Positions 9,079-17,754 of a stretch of 64,000 bases of DNA are shown here, piece by piece; positions within the stretch are counted from its first letter, which is position 1, and every line of letters starts with the position of its first letter. This DNA is from Rhodococcus sp. SGAir0479 (GTDB taxonomy: Bacteria > Actinomycetota > Actinomycetes > Mycobacteriales > Mycobacteriaceae). The stretch spans positions 1 to 64,000 of the forward strand of contig NZ_CP039433.1 of the NCBI RefSeq assembly GCF_005484805.1, written 5' to 3'. The notes under the pieces were generated by a model that was not told where the DNA came from, made no database searches, and saw nothing but the letters and a program-made list of their open reading frames with translations. The translations under genes and the position numbers were made by a program.

Positions 9079-9252
9079 GTGCCGAACGTCGTAGACACCA
9101 CGCGAGATAGCAATGCGGTCGAGATGTTCTACGCCCGGGATCGCGCCTTCTGCGTTCGCGACCGAATCGACACGGCTGTACCGCTCACCTCGCGAATCCC
9201 GCCCGCAGACCTATTCGAGCGGCCGGTCAAGGGCGCACACGACCGGGACTAG
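9079..9252 (+). CDS. Possible 57-residue small protein
   Basis: A GTG start with GGAG upstream opens a frame 17 bases after the antitoxin-like gene, giving VPNVVDTTRDSNAVEMFYARD and ending at TAG. Codon use looks coding but I recognise no family. It could be the second gene of a small operon or a fragment left by the insertion-sequence debris that follows at once. Confidence 0.35.
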   Translation: MPNVVDTTRDSNAVEMFYARDRAFCVRDRIDTAVPLTSRIPPADLFERPVKGAHDRD

Positions 9253-9305
9253 CCACCGGACAAGGTCGGGGCAGCAAAGAAGCGGGCGAATCCTACCGAA
9301 CACCT

Positions 9306-9430
9306 TCAGGATGGCATTGACGCAAAGAAGGTCGATGCAGACTTCAGGATTTCGTTAGCCCGCGTGAGTTCTCGATTCTCGGCCCGCAGTTTGCGTACTC
9401 GGCCGCGGCGCCGGTGGTCGCGCCCGGACC
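9306..9430 (-). mobile_element. Remnant of an IS3-family OrfA
   Basis: The minus strand encodes RKLRAENRELTRANEILKSAS and a few more residues before a stop. This is the leucine-zipper C-terminus of an IS3-family OrfA transposase. No OrfB (DDE) follows and the upstream helix-turn-helix part is not recognisable, so this is a dead scar. Confidence 0.65.
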
Positions 9431-9599
9431 GCTCGGGCAACTTCGGCGGGCGCCCCTTCGACCCTGATGACTTAGCCCATCCGTCCCAAAGAGTGAAGCA
9501 TCCGGACTCACCGAGCGATTCAATCGGCATGGCCGACGCCAACAGCGCGGCTCCGAGCGGGGCGGCGGAGTCGGCGGCACTAGGTATCGTGACTCGGAC

Positions 9600-9850
9600 C
9601 GAATACCTCTCTCCTGCCCAGTGGCCGCTGAGCGAAACAAGGCTGTCGGCCGCTGGGGTGCACGGGGCCGCCCGTTCCGCGGCAATCAGGGGGCGTCGAG
9701 GCATCGTGTATCGGTACCGGGCAGAGACGCTTGGCGGGACGTCCCTGCCGAGTTCGGTCCGTGGCAGACGATTCGGGAAGCACCATGGGGCTACGCCGGC
9801 GACGAGACCGGAGAGGGTGGGCCTCCACTCGCCACCGAAGGTCAGATGTG
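9600..9850 (+). mobile_element. Frameshifted remnant of an IS5-family transposase N-terminus
   Basis: Two plus-strand frames carry successive pieces of one transposase: LSPAQWPLSE then GIVYRYRAE in one, and WRDVPAEFGPWQTI in another, switching near 9733. These match the DUF4096 N-terminal region of IS5-family DDE transposases. The catalytic part is gone. Decayed element, not active. Confidence 0.65.
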
Positions 9851-9941
9851 AACGCGCTACTGCGGCACCCTTCGCCGTTCGGTTATTGCAGGTAGATGCC
9901 AATTTCGTGAGCGATCTCAGGCGTGGCGTCAGCCCCAAAAT

Positions 9942-9956
9942 ACTAAGCAGGATAGT
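9942..9956. promoter_or_regulatory. ACTA-N7-TAGT operator 3 (M23 peptidase 1)
   Basis: ACTAAGCAGGATAGT after an A-run, 81 bp before the TTG start of the first M23 peptidase. Sits directly after the insertion-sequence remnants. Confidence 0.75.
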
Positions 9957-10036
9957 AATTCGCGCGAAGGTCGTATATCGTTCCGTTATACATCAGGGTG
10001 CTTGGCACCACAGATCTCCGAGTTAAGGATTTCGTC

Positions 10037-10996
10037 TTGGCGCGACACCGGAAAACGAGCCAACCGATCCCGAGCCGTGTAGTTGCTTCGGCTCTTTCCC
10101 TCTCCGACGTCGGTCATCGCGGACGTCACCGCCGCGCCGCCGGTCCTGGCCGTGGCAACGCGATCGCGGCCGCGGCCACCGGCGCTGTGCTCTTTACGGG
10201 CTACCAGGTTGCAACGCCCGCACTGGCACAGGCACATCCTGTGGTCGAACAACGTGACCAAGTGCAGCAGTACATCGCCAACACTCTGCGTGACTCTGGT
10301 GTGGTGCAGCCAGACCACGAGCAGTTGGTACTCGACGCTCAAGCAGCCCTCGGCAATATCGCCACTACTGCGCAGGCTGCGCTCGACACGTTCGTCATCG
10401 ACGCCGCGGGCACCCTCGGCGCTTCTGCGCCCGACACGCCGTCGGTGATAAACGCTCCCCCCGAGAATCAGGCGGCGGTCGGCGATGACGCGCCTGGCGT
10501 CGACAGCGCCTGGTCGCCGGCGCCTACCGTCGATCCGGTCAACGGATCAGTCGCGGCGCTGTCTGCCGAGCTGCCCGATAGTCAACGGGCAGTCACGCCG
10601 GTCTCCGGCACGCTGACCTCGGACTTCGGTCCTAGGTCCGGCACGACCCACTGGGGACTGGATATCGCCAACAGTATCGGCACGCCGGTGCTGGCAGCCG
10701 CCGACGGCACTGTGATTGCGGCCGGACCAGCATCCGGATTCGGCCTGTGGGTGCGTGTGCTGCACGACGACGGAACCACCACCGTCTACGGCCACATCAA
10801 CGAATACCTCGTCGAAGAAGGGCAAAGGGTTCAGGCCGGCCAGCAGATTGCCACCGTCGGAAACCGCGGCCAGTCCACAGGCCCGCACCTGCACTTCGAA
10901 GCCTGGGACGCCGACGGAAACAAGACCGACCCCAAGCAGTGGCTCGCACAGCGCGGTACCACCTTCAACGCCGGAAGCCTCGGTTCTCAGTCCTGA
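10037..10996 (+). CDS. Secreted M23-family (LytM-type) peptidase, copy 1
   Basis: Zinc peptidase of the peptidoglycan-hydrolase family, 319 residues. An N-terminal segment with a hydrophobic stretch (AIAAAATGAVLFTGYQVATP) acts as signal or anchor. A linker follows, then the M23 domain from about residue 200, with zinc ligands in HWGLDIAN and the HLH of GPHLHFE. The TTG at 10037 is preferred over the GTG at 9998, since AAGGA lies 7 bases before it and the paralogue at 14206 starts with the same LARHR. Highly similar to that paralogue over the catalytic domain. Could trim peptidoglycan to let envelope complexes assemble (inference). Confidence 0.88.
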   Translation: MARHRKTSQPIPSRVVASALSLSDVGHRGRHRRAAGPGRGNAIAAAATGAVLFTGYQVATPALAQAHPVVEQRDQVQQYIANTLRDSGVVQPDHEQLVLDAQAALGNIATTAQAALDTFVIDAAGTLGASAPDTPSVINAPPENQAAVGDDAPGVDSAWSPAPTVDPVNGSVAALSAELPDSQRAVTPVSGTLTSDFGPRSGTTHWGLDIANSIGTPVLAAADGTVIAAGPASGFGLWVRVLHDDGTTTVYGHINEYLVEEGQRVQAGQQIATVGNRGQSTGPHLHFEAWDADGNKTDPKQWLAQRGTTFNAGSLGSQS

Positions 10997-11331
10997 TTCG
11001 GACTTGCTATTACATGGTCCCGCAGAGCCCTCCAGGCGCCTTGAAGTGCGTCCCAGGACCGCGCGCTGCGCGATACCGATCAGCCAAGCCGGGCGGGGGG
11101 ATCAGCGTCGGGCACACATTGGCTCGACCGAGCTGGTCGCTGGCGGAGAGCGCACTTGGAACACCTCATCGACGAGCTGACGCCGTGACAGGTGGTGCCT
11201 TGTCTCTCGGTCTCCCCGCGTCCCGCGCGTGGGTCAAGGATCACGGTGTCTGTAAGATCCGGCAGCGCTGGGAGGGTAAAGCTCGACTGTCGAGTTCCCG
11301 GCGGCGAAAGTAGCGAGTTAAGGATGGGTCT
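10997..11331. other. Intergenic, decayed-looking, no operator box
   Basis: About 335 bases between the M23 gene and the Rieske gene. No ACTA-N7-TAGT site and no recognisable gene. AAGGA at 11320-11324 is the Rieske ribosome site; its promoter must lie here or it is read through from upstream. Confidence 0.4.
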
Positions 11332-11745
11332 GTGAGCGATCCCCGAACCATGCTGCCGAGGCGCGCGTTCCTGATCACGAGCTGCGCGGCCGGCTGCTTG
11401 GCAGCGGCTGCCTGTACCGCGGATACAGGTGCGGGCGACACCAACGAGCCAGCTGTCGATCCAATCGAGGTCGCGACGTCCGATGTGCCTTTGGGTGGCG
11501 GAATCGTCCTTTCTGCAAACAAGATCGTGGTCACCCAACCTGAGAGCGGTGTATTCAAGGCGTTCTCCGCAATCTGTACGCACCAGGGTTGTGTGGTGAT
11601 GGGCGTCCGTAACGGCGCGATCGAGTGTCCGTGCCACAGCAGTCGTTTCTCGGCGGCGGACGGCTCAGTTGTCCGCGGCCCGGCCCAACGGCCACTCGAA
11701 GCTCGGCACGTTACCAACGTCGCAGATACCCTGACAATCACGTGA
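11332..11745 (+). CDS. Rieske [2Fe-2S] protein, putative exported lipoprotein
   Basis: Small 137-residue Rieske protein. The cluster ligands are plain: CTHQGC and CPCHSSRF. The N-terminus MLPRRAFLITS has twin arginines and a hydrophobic stretch ending in cysteines (AAGC, then AAAAC), so Tat export and lipidation are likely, though neither site is a perfect lipobox. GTG at 11332 has AAGGA 7 bases upstream. It is far shorter than the bc1 Rieske subunit QcrA and resembles stand-alone actinobacterial Rieske lipoproteins. Its partner is unknown; location inside a haem/copper oxidase island suggests an electron carrier (inference). Confidence 0.88.
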   Translation: MSDPRTMLPRRAFLITSCAAGCLAAAACTADTGAGDTNEPAVDPIEVATSDVPLGGGIVLSANKIVVTQPESGVFKAFSAICTHQGCVVMGVRNGAIECPCHSSRFSAADGSVVRGPAQRPLEARHVTNVADTLTIT

Positions 11746-12064
11746 ACCAAGCGCGGCACTAGAGCGCCCGGCCAGGACATTGGACCAGGCTTGGTAGTGG
11801 AAGAATCCGGTTGCGGTGTTGCTTGTCGTGACGATGGCCAGCCGTGAGTCTGTTGAGCTGACAGAACTGCCGTCCGACTACGTGCCGCAATCCAGTCGGG
11901 ACGTCACCCACCGCCTCCCCGCGGCACCCCTCAGATGGTCGGGCAGATTCGGCAAAGCCCTTGTTTGCACCGCGGGAAGGCTCGAACCGGGGCCGGCGCG
12001 CGAATCCACGCTGGCTAAGCCGGATGTGTGAGTTGGGGGCAGTGTTCGACCGATCCAACCGGAA
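11746..12064. other. Intergenic before operator 4, nothing recognised
   Basis: About 320 bases of ordinary GC content between the Rieske and copD genes. Short frames give no recognisable product. Operator 4 closes the interval. Confidence 0.4.
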
Positions 12065-12079
12065 ACTATCGTACGTAGT
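12065..12079. promoter_or_regulatory. ACTA-N7-TAGT operator 4 (copD-ctaG)
   Basis: ACTATCGTACGTAGT, followed by AGTT as in other copies, 72 bp before the ATG of the CopD-CtaG fusion gene. Confidence 0.75.
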
Positions 12080-12150
12080 AGTTCGCGGTGTGTGTCGTGG
12101 ATGTGAAGGTTTGCCGATCGCAGCTCGCTGAGTACGGCAGAAGGGTTTTG

Positions 12151-14130
12151 ATGGTGAGCGTGAATACGGAATCCCGGCCTCGCGGGCGTCGACGATACGC
12201 GGCGTACATTCTTGCGTGGGGTGTGGTTGCCGGGGCCACTGCAGCAGCTTTGACGCAACTTTCTACTTCGGAGGCGCTGCTCCTACTAGGCCTTCCGGAC
12301 CCGGGGCCTCTCACGCTCTACGGCCTGCCGGCGTTGACAGGCCTGGGCGAGGTGTCGGCCATCGTGATGGTCGGGTCACTCCTGCTCGCAACGGTGCTGG
12401 TTCCGCCGCAGCGGTCCGGTGTCCTAGATGTCGATGGATACCTGGCTGTTCGCACTGCAGGTTTCGCTGCCATGGTCTGGGCGGTTTGCGCCGCCCTTCT
12501 GGTGCCGCTATCGCTGTCGGACAGCTCTGGGCAGTCACTGAGTGTCGTCTTCGCCGATCCCGGCCCCTTTCTCAGCGCCGTCGCAGATCTTGACGTTCCC
12601 AGGGCATGGGCCTGGACGACCGTCCTGTCGATCGTAGTGGCGATTTCGTGCAGGATGACCCTTCGATACAGGTGGACTCCCATCCTGCTGGTACTGGCTG
12701 TCGGTGCGCTGATGCCGCGCGCTCTGTCCGGGCATTCCGCCTCCGGCGGCTCCCACGACATCGCCACCAACAGCCTCGTATTTCACCTTGTTGCCGCCGC
12801 GCTGTGGATGGGCGGACTGGTCGCGCTGATGCTTCATGTCCGCCGCGGAGGCGACCACATGGACGTCGCGGTTCGCCGATTCTCAAACGTTGCCCTCTGG
12901 GCGTTCGTGATCATGGCAGCTTCCGGAATCATCAATGCCGCGGTACGCGTACCTCTGGCATCGTTGCTCACCGGTACATACGGGCTGCTGCTACTCACGA
13001 AGGTCGCAGCCTTGATATTGGTGGGTCTCGCAGGATGGCGCCAGCGACGCACTGCCGTCAAGGCCCTGCAGACCGATCCACATGACCGTCGAGAGTTCAT
13101 GAGACTGGCTGTCACCGAAATTGTCGTGCTGGCCTTGACCATAGGGATCGCAGTGGCACTGGGCCGCACTCCTCCGCCCGCACCCACCAGCCGTTCTACC
13201 CCAAGCGCGGTCGAGGAGAAGCTCGGCTACACCTTGGACGGCCCGCCCACGTTCGCCCGCCTGGCATTCGACTGGCGGTTTGATCTGTTCTTCGGGACAG
13301 CAGCCGTGCTCCTCGGAGTCTGCTACCTCCTCGGTGTGCGACGCCTGCACCGACGCGGAGGTCAGCGCTGGCCGTGGGGCCGGACAGCGAGTTGGCTGAC
13401 CGGCTGTATCGTGCTCGTGATCGCAACGTCGTCCGGTATCGGACGGTTCGCTCCAGCAGTGTTTAGCGTCCACATCGCCGCCATCACGGCTCTCGCCTTC
13501 GTCGTGCCGATGGCCCTCACCCTGGGGGCTCCGCTGACTCTAACCAGATCAGTGCTCGAAGCGCGGGACAAGGCCGCTGAAATCCCCGGCATCCGTCATT
13601 GGCTACACGATCTTCATCGAAGCGCACTCGTGCGGTTTTGCACCCGCCCCACCATTGCGTGGATCCTCTTGATCGCGGGATTTTATGGGTACTACCTCGG
13701 AGGGTGGTACGAGAGTATGAGCGGCTCCCACGTCGTCCACGTGCTGGCCAATGGATACTTCTTGATATCTGGTTTCCTCTTCTTTTGGACCCTCACAGGT
13801 GTCGATCCCACGCCCGGACCCGCGCCGACCATGCTCACTCGGCTTCTTCTGATCAGCAGCGCATTGTGCGCCTACGTGGGCTTCGCCTTCGTCCTGTTCA
13901 ACGCCGACTCACCACTTGCCGTTCAGTACTTCACCTCGTTGCAGCGCGGCTGGATCGACGACCTCGCCTCCGATCAACAACTCGGCGCCCTCGTCAGTGC
14001 GACCATTGCGTTCTTGGCTTTCACCAGCGCCGCTCTCGGTGCATACACCCTCGGCAGAGCGAAAAACCACCCCGGGGATGCCACGACCTCGACGCTACCG
14101 CCGAGATCGGCGCCACTCACCGCCGGCTAG
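12151..14130 (+). CDS. CopD - CtaG fusion, copper import and oxidase assembly membrane protein
   Basis: A 659-residue polytopic protein joining two families. The N-terminal half is CopD-like, with several helices and a cluster near HSASGGSHDIATN and FHLVAAALWMGGLVAL. The C-terminal half is a CtaG_Caa3 domain (SVHIAAITALAFVVPMALTL, then GFYGYYLGGWYESM), linked to copper delivery for cytochrome oxidase. Such fusions are known in actinobacteria, for example Mycobacterium Rv0102. The ATG at 12151 (MVSVNTESR) has AGAAGGG upstream and is preferred to a GTG at 12088. With copC downstream under its own operator, it may bring copper inward to the oxidase. Confidence 0.9.
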   Translation: MVSVNTESRPRGRRRYAAYILAWGVVAGATAAALTQLSTSEALLLLGLPDPGPLTLYGLPALTGLGEVSAIVMVGSLLLATVLVPPQRSGVLDVDGYLAVRTAGFAAMVWAVCAALLVPLSLSDSSGQSLSVVFADPGPFLSAVADLDVPRAWAWTTVLSIVVAISCRMTLRYRWTPILLVLAVGALMPRALSGHSASGGSHDIATNSLVFHLVAAALWMGGLVALMLHVRRGGDHMDVAVRRFSNVALWAFVIMAASGIINAAVRVPLASLLTGTYGLLLLTKVAALILVGLAGWRQRRTAVKALQTDPHDRREFMRLAVTEIVVLALTIGIAVALGRTPPPAPTSRSTPSAVEEKLGYTLDGPPTFARLAFDWRFDLFFGTAAVLLGVCYLLGVRRLHRRGGQRWPWGRTASWLTGCIVLVIATSSGIGRFAPAVFSVHIAAITALAFVVPMALTLGAPLTLTRSVLEARDKAAEIPGIRHWLHDLHRSALVRFCTRPTIAWILLIAGFYGYYLGGWYESMSGSHVVHVLANGYFLISGFLFFWTLTGVDPTPGPAPTMLTRLLLISSALCAYVGFAFVLFNADSPLAVQYFTSLQRGWIDDLASDQQLGALVSATIAFLAFTSAALGAYTLGRAKNHPGDATTSTLPPRSAPLTAG

Positions 14131-14134
14131 AAAA

Positions 14135-14149
14135 ACTATGTCGGATAGT
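14135..14149. promoter_or_regulatory. ACTA-N7-TAGT operator 5 (M23 peptidase 2)
   Basis: ACTATGTCGGATAGT, only 4 bp after the copD-ctaG stop and 57 bp before the next start. Confidence 0.78.
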
Positions 14150-14205
14150 AGTACCGTGGTGGCGTCGTCATCATTTCGTTATCCATCCATGCGAGGACCG
14201 TGATC

Positions 14206-15120
14206 TTGGCTCGTCACAGACTGAACGAATCCCACACCGATCACGCTGTCACCGAACGAGCGAGCGCCGCTCCTCATGCAGGGGTCGCCCACCCCCCTGC
14301 CGTGGTCCACTATGCGCAGGCAGGCACTCCAGCCGGCGATCCAGTCATGGAACTGGGCGGCTGTCGGGACGTTCCCCTCATGCGCAGTGCAGGCGCAGCA
14401 GCCCGTCCCCGTCGACGCCATGGAGCTCACCGACGTGTCAGCCCGGCCCGCCACGGCGGACGATTGATGGCGCTCTCCGTAGCTACAGGCGCCCTGATCG
14501 CCGCGGGCACGTCGAGCGCACACGCTGCACCAGCCTCACCCACACCGCAGGAAGAGGTAGCGCCGCAACCTCTGGCAGTCGGACCACTCGGCGCATCTAG
14601 CGCACCGCAAGTCCTGCAGACGTCACGCCCTCCCGAGCTTGCACGTTTCGCGGATCAGTTGGCGAAGGCACGCGACCGTGAGGCGGAACGATCAGCTCGG
14701 GAGGCCGAGGCTCGCCGACCCAAATCGTTCTCACCGGTCAGTGGAACCCTTACATCGAACTATGGGCCACGCTGGGGTACAACGCATTACGGACTCGATA
14801 TCGCGAACACCATCGGAACCCCGATCAGGTCCGTCACGGACGGGACAGTACTCGAAGCGGGACCGGCGTCCGGATTCGGTCTCTGGGTTCGCATCCTTCA
14901 GGATGACGGCACCATCGGCGTTTTCGGTCACATCAACGAAGCTCTGGTTACCGCGGGCCAGAAGGTTCGCGCCGGCGACATTATTGCGACTGTCGGAAAT
15001 CGCGGCCAGTCCACCGGGCCGCACCTGCATTACGAAGTCTGGCGCGGCGATGGAACGAAAATCGATCCCATTGCCTGGTTGAACGCGCGCGGAATCGACA
15101 TCCAGTCGCCTGGCGACTGA
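14206..15120 (+). CDS. Secreted M23-family (LytM-type) peptidase, copy 2
   Basis: Paralogue of the peptidase at 10037; 304 residues. It opens with the same LARHR from a TTG 8 bases after GAGGA, which decides against the GTG two codons earlier. After a long basic segment comes a hydrophobic export segment around ALSVATGALIAAGTSSAHAA with a plausible AxA cleavage site, then a short helical linker and the M23 domain: HYGLDIAN and GPHLHYE hold the zinc ligands, and PVSGTLTSNYGPRWGTTH opens the domain. The catalytic halves of the two copies are nearly superimposable while the linkers differ. Both have their own operator. Confidence 0.88.
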   Translation: MARHRLNESHTDHAVTERASAAPHAGVAHPPAVVHYAQAGTPAGDPVMELGGCRDVPLMRSAGAAARPRRRHGAHRRVSPARHGGRLMALSVATGALIAAGTSSAHAAPASPTPQEEVAPQPLAVGPLGASSAPQVLQTSRPPELARFADQLAKARDREAERSAREAEARRPKSFSPVSGTLTSNYGPRWGTTHYGLDIANTIGTPIRSVTDGTVLEAGPASGFGLWVRILQDDGTIGVFGHINEALVTAGQKVRAGDIIATVGNRGQSTGPHLHYEVWRGDGTKIDPIAWLNARGIDIQSPGD

Positions 15121-15318
15121 TGGGGCCGGGGTGCGGCCGATCGCCACTGCCCATTCGTTTCCTGCGGCGAATCGCGTCACCAGCGTGAGGCACGCGAAGG
15201 TCAGTCGACCGTTTCGTCGCACGGTGATCGTGGGAACGATCCGAGCGGGCGCAGGTTCACGACATAACCCGCAGTCGTCGTGCTTCCGTCGCGAGTGCGG
15301 GCCATCGACGGCACTAAT

Positions 15319-15333
15319 ACTATGCTGCGTAGT
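15319..15333. promoter_or_regulatory. ACTA-N7-TAGT operator 6 (copC)
   Basis: ACTATGCTGCGTAGT, 64 bp before the copC ATG. Confidence 0.77.
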
Positions 15334-15396
15334 AGAAAGTGTCCGGTTTAGAGAACCGGCGGACAAGAATGCCTGAGACGGCATCGAAGAAGGGTG

Positions 15397-15963
15397 ATGT
15401 CAGTGAGAAGAGTTGTTGGGCTTCTGATAGCGGTCGGAGCGATGTTTCTGATCGGGTCCGGAGTTGCGCAGGCGCACAGCGCACTCATCAGTTCATCGCC
15501 TGCGGCTGACGGAGTGCTCGATACCAGCCCTGCAGGTGTCGAGCTGACGTTCAATCAGAACATTCAAGATCAGTTCGCGAACGTGACGGTGACGGACCCG
15601 AGCGGAAAGCAGGTCGGCGATAGGGCGCCGTCCGTCCGGGGCGATCGGGTACTACTGTCGGTCACGGCAGAGCTTCCAGCCGGCGAATACACGGTGGGCT
15701 ATCGAGTGATTTCCGAAGACGGTCACCCGATCTCGGGTACCTACAAGTTCACCGTCGTCGGTGCCGCAACTGGAAGTAGCGCCGCCGACGAGAACCCTAT
15801 GGTCAGCAGTGCGGCGCCCGCTCCCACCGACGCGACGACCAGTGCCGGCGAAGAGACAGATGGAAGCTCGATGGTGCTGCCGATCCTCGGTGGAATTGTC
15901 GCGGTTCTGTTCGTCGCAGGGCTGGTGGTTATCCTGCGCGGGGAACGCAAGAAGAACAACTGA
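15397..15963 (+). CDS. copC: CopC-family copper-binding protein with C-terminal anchor
   Basis: Extracytoplasmic copper carrier. After a signal peptide ending GVAQA the mature protein begins with histidine (HSALISSSPA), the usual first Cu(II) ligand. The SEDGHPISGTY motif near residue 110 supplies Asp/His. A Ser/Thr/Ala-rich linker and one C-terminal helix (VLPILGGIVAVLFVAGLVVI) with a basic tail tether it to the membrane, the common actinobacterial form. 188 residues. ATG 15397 is chosen within a run of GTG/ATG options because GAAGAAGGG lies just upstream. A likely functional partner of the CopD domain at 12151. Confidence 0.92.
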   Translation: MSVRRVVGLLIAVGAMFLIGSGVAQAHSALISSSPAADGVLDTSPAGVELTFNQNIQDQFANVTVTDPSGKQVGDRAPSVRGDRVLLSVTAELPAGEYTVGYRVISEDGHPISGTYKFTVVGAATGSSAADENPMVSSAAPAPTDATTSAGEETDGSSMVLPILGGIVAVLFVAGLVVILRGERKKNN

Positions 15964-15966
15964 GCC

Positions 15967-16004
15967 CCGAAGTCGGCGCGACCATCCTGCCGCGTCGGCT
16001 TCGG
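15967..16004. terminator. Hairpin between copC and the DUF305 gene
   Basis: CCGAAGTCGGCGCG pairs with CGCGTCGGCTTCGG (12 of 14) across a short loop in the convergent interval. Probably a bidirectional terminator. Confidence 0.55.
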
Positions 16005-16052
16005 CTCGTCTTCACCAGCTGAGACTGCATTGCCCTGCAGCAGGCCGCGGTC

Positions 16053-16787
16053 TCAGTTCATGCTCAGGGGTACCGCTCCTTTTGCCTGAAGTAGCTGTTC
16101 GATCGTGAGGGACTCGGCTTGTTGAGTGTTCGCGATCTGTGTGGCAAGTGTTCTTACCGTCGTGACACCACTCGAGTTTGCGGCGTACTGTGCCATCGGA
16201 ATACCGCCCTGATGGTGCCGGAGAAGCAGCTGCAGGTAGCGCACATCGAACGCGGGCCCGGTCAGCGTCCGCAACTCCGCGAGCTCAGCGGCGGTAGCCA
16301 TGCCTGGCATCGATGAGCCGCTCGGCCGCCCCGGCGACATCGATCCCGAATGTTGCATCCCGCCGGGCATATCGCTCGACATCCAGGCCATAAGCGGCCT
16401 CGACCCTGTTGAGGGCTGACCCCACAAGGCAAGCCAACCTTGCATGTTGCCGAGTTGACTTTGTTGCGTGGTGATCACGTCGTAGGCAAGGGTCCGAATA
16501 GCAGGATCATCGGCATTGGTCAGTGCCATCGAGGACATCTCGACCGCCTGACCGTGGTGGGTGGACATATCCTGAGCGAAGCCGACCTCCACCGAGTCTG
16601 CTGCCGGCGGCGCGGTGAAATCGGCGTCGAGCCAAGCCGCGGTCTGCACACCCAGGAGCACTCCGACGAGTACGGCGAGAACTGCGCCGACTGCCAGGGT
16701 AGCTCGTGAAGGCGTGCGCGGCTTCTCGCCCGTCAACGCACTGTCTGGCGAGCGGAGTGTGTCGGCGTCTCTGTCACCCTCAGCCAT
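16053..16787 (-). CDS. DUF305 (ferritin-like) exported protein
   Basis: A 244-residue membrane-anchored protein: one N-terminal helix (LAVGAVLAVLVGVLLGVQ) and two DUF305 half repeats, FAQDMSTHHGQAVEMSSMAL and LLLRHHQGGIPMAQYA, each with the HHxxA/G signature. A Met/His-rich spacer (DMPGGMQHSGSMSPG) could bind copper. The ATG giving MAEGDRD is chosen since it overlaps the end of the DUF3105 gene by 8 bp. DUF305 proteins are widespread in copper-linked loci; a copper role here is inference. Second gene of a two-gene operon behind operator 7. Confidence 0.82.
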   Translation of the reverse strand: MAEGDRDADTLRSPDSALTGEKPRTPSRATLAVGAVLAVLVGVLLGVQTAAWLDADFTAPPAADSVEVGFAQDMSTHHGQAVEMSSMALTNADDPAIRTLAYDVITTQQSQLGNMQGWLALWGQPSTGSRPLMAWMSSDMPGGMQHSGSMSPGRPSGSSMPGMATAAELAELRTLTGPAFDVRYLQLLLRHHQGGIPMAQYAANSSGVTTVRTLATQIANTQQAESLTIEQLLQAKGAVPLSMN

Positions 16788-17580
16788 CTGCGCCTCCGGT
16801 CGTCGCCGGCGGCATAGGAGAACCCTGCGGGCTGGAGTCGGGCGGCCCAGCAGCCGGGACGGCATCCGGACCGGGCGCGGATGGGTCGAACGGTGGAGGA
16901 TTCGCCGGGTCGAACGCACCGGGCATGGTCGCGCACGTTGCGCCGACCTCGGGGTGGGTGTTCGGGTTCTGGCGCAGCGCAGAGATGAACTGGGAGACTC
17001 GTTCGTCGCCGGGATTGTCGAGCTTGAGTTGATGCCCCCACGACTGCAGGGACACGGCAGAGTCCAGTCCGGGATATGGCGACATCAGCATGTAGGGTTT
17101 TCCGTCGGTCTTGGCAGCGAGCGCGGTGACGTCGTCCGTCGCGACACGGTCCGGGTTGTATGCGATCCACACGGCACCATGTTCGAGGGAATGGACGATG
17201 TTCTCCGTGCGAACTGGCGTGCTGTAGACAATCCCGGTGCAGGTAGCCCAGTACTGATCGTGCGCTCCACCGATCGGGGGACTCTGGTCATAGGCGACAC
17301 GCTGCGGAGCATCGATATGGTTCCCTGCCGGGTACTCGACCTCGACCACCCCCTCGATCGTCGATGACGGGTCAGGGTTCTCGGTAGTCGGCGCGAAACG
17401 TTGTGCGTTCATTCTCTCCATTACCCTCGGCGCCAGATTGTAGGCAATGACACCGATCAACGACAGGATGACGACAACCGCTCCGATCAACAGCCATGGA
17501 ACCCGGCGAACTCCCGGGATCTCGCTTCGCCCCGGTCGGTGCTGAGGGGGCCTCACATGGCCTCCGCGTCCTCCCGCCAT
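16780..17580 (-). CDS. DUF3105 membrane-anchored protein
   Basis: A 266-residue protein with one N-terminal helix (WLLIGAVVVILSLIGVIAYNL) and an exported domain typical of DUF3105: the spaced conserved features YPAGNHIDAPQRVAYDQSPP, GGAHDQYW, and HSLEHGAVWIAY. The conserved His/Asp residues suggest metal binding but no activity is established. The start MAGGRGGH is chosen; 15 residues upstream are open but lack a good site. Pro-rich C-terminus. First gene of the operon with DUF305. Confidence 0.8.
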   Translation of the reverse strand: MAGGRGGHVRPPQHRPGRSEIPGVRRVPWLLIGAVVVILSLIGVIAYNLAPRVMERMNAQRFAPTTENPDPSSTIEGVVEVEYPAGNHIDAPQRVAYDQSPPIGGAHDQYWATCTGIVYSTPVRTENIVHSLEHGAVWIAYNPDRVATDDVTALAAKTDGKPYMLMSPYPGLDSAVSLQSWGHQLKLDNPGDERVSQFISALRQNPNTHPEVGATCATMPGAFDPANPPPFDPSAPGPDAVPAAGPPDSSPQGSPMPPATTGGADG

Positions 17581-17638
17581 GTAGGAACCTTCCCCTTCTG
17601 TCGGCCGCAAGTACGCGACTGCCACACACTCCGCAAAT

Positions 17639-17653
17639 ACTATGTCTAATAGT
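17639..17653. promoter_or_regulatory. ACTA-N7-TAGT operator 7 (DUF3105-DUF305)
   Basis: ACTATGTCTAATAGT, 59 bp upstream of the DUF3105 start on the minus strand. Confidence 0.77.
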
Positions 17654-17754
17654 TTTCGGACTTATGTTTGTCGCCCGGCGGTGCTTACGTCAACCCCCTG
17701 GTTCCCTCGCGGGTCCGGCCCTTTCCAACTGGCGGGATGTGCCTCGGGCGGACT

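Noticed and set aside
11950-12010. A GGTTCGAG stretch on the minus strand resembling a tRNA T-loop
   Set aside because: The flanking bases do not pair into a T-arm and no acceptor or anticodon arm can be found.
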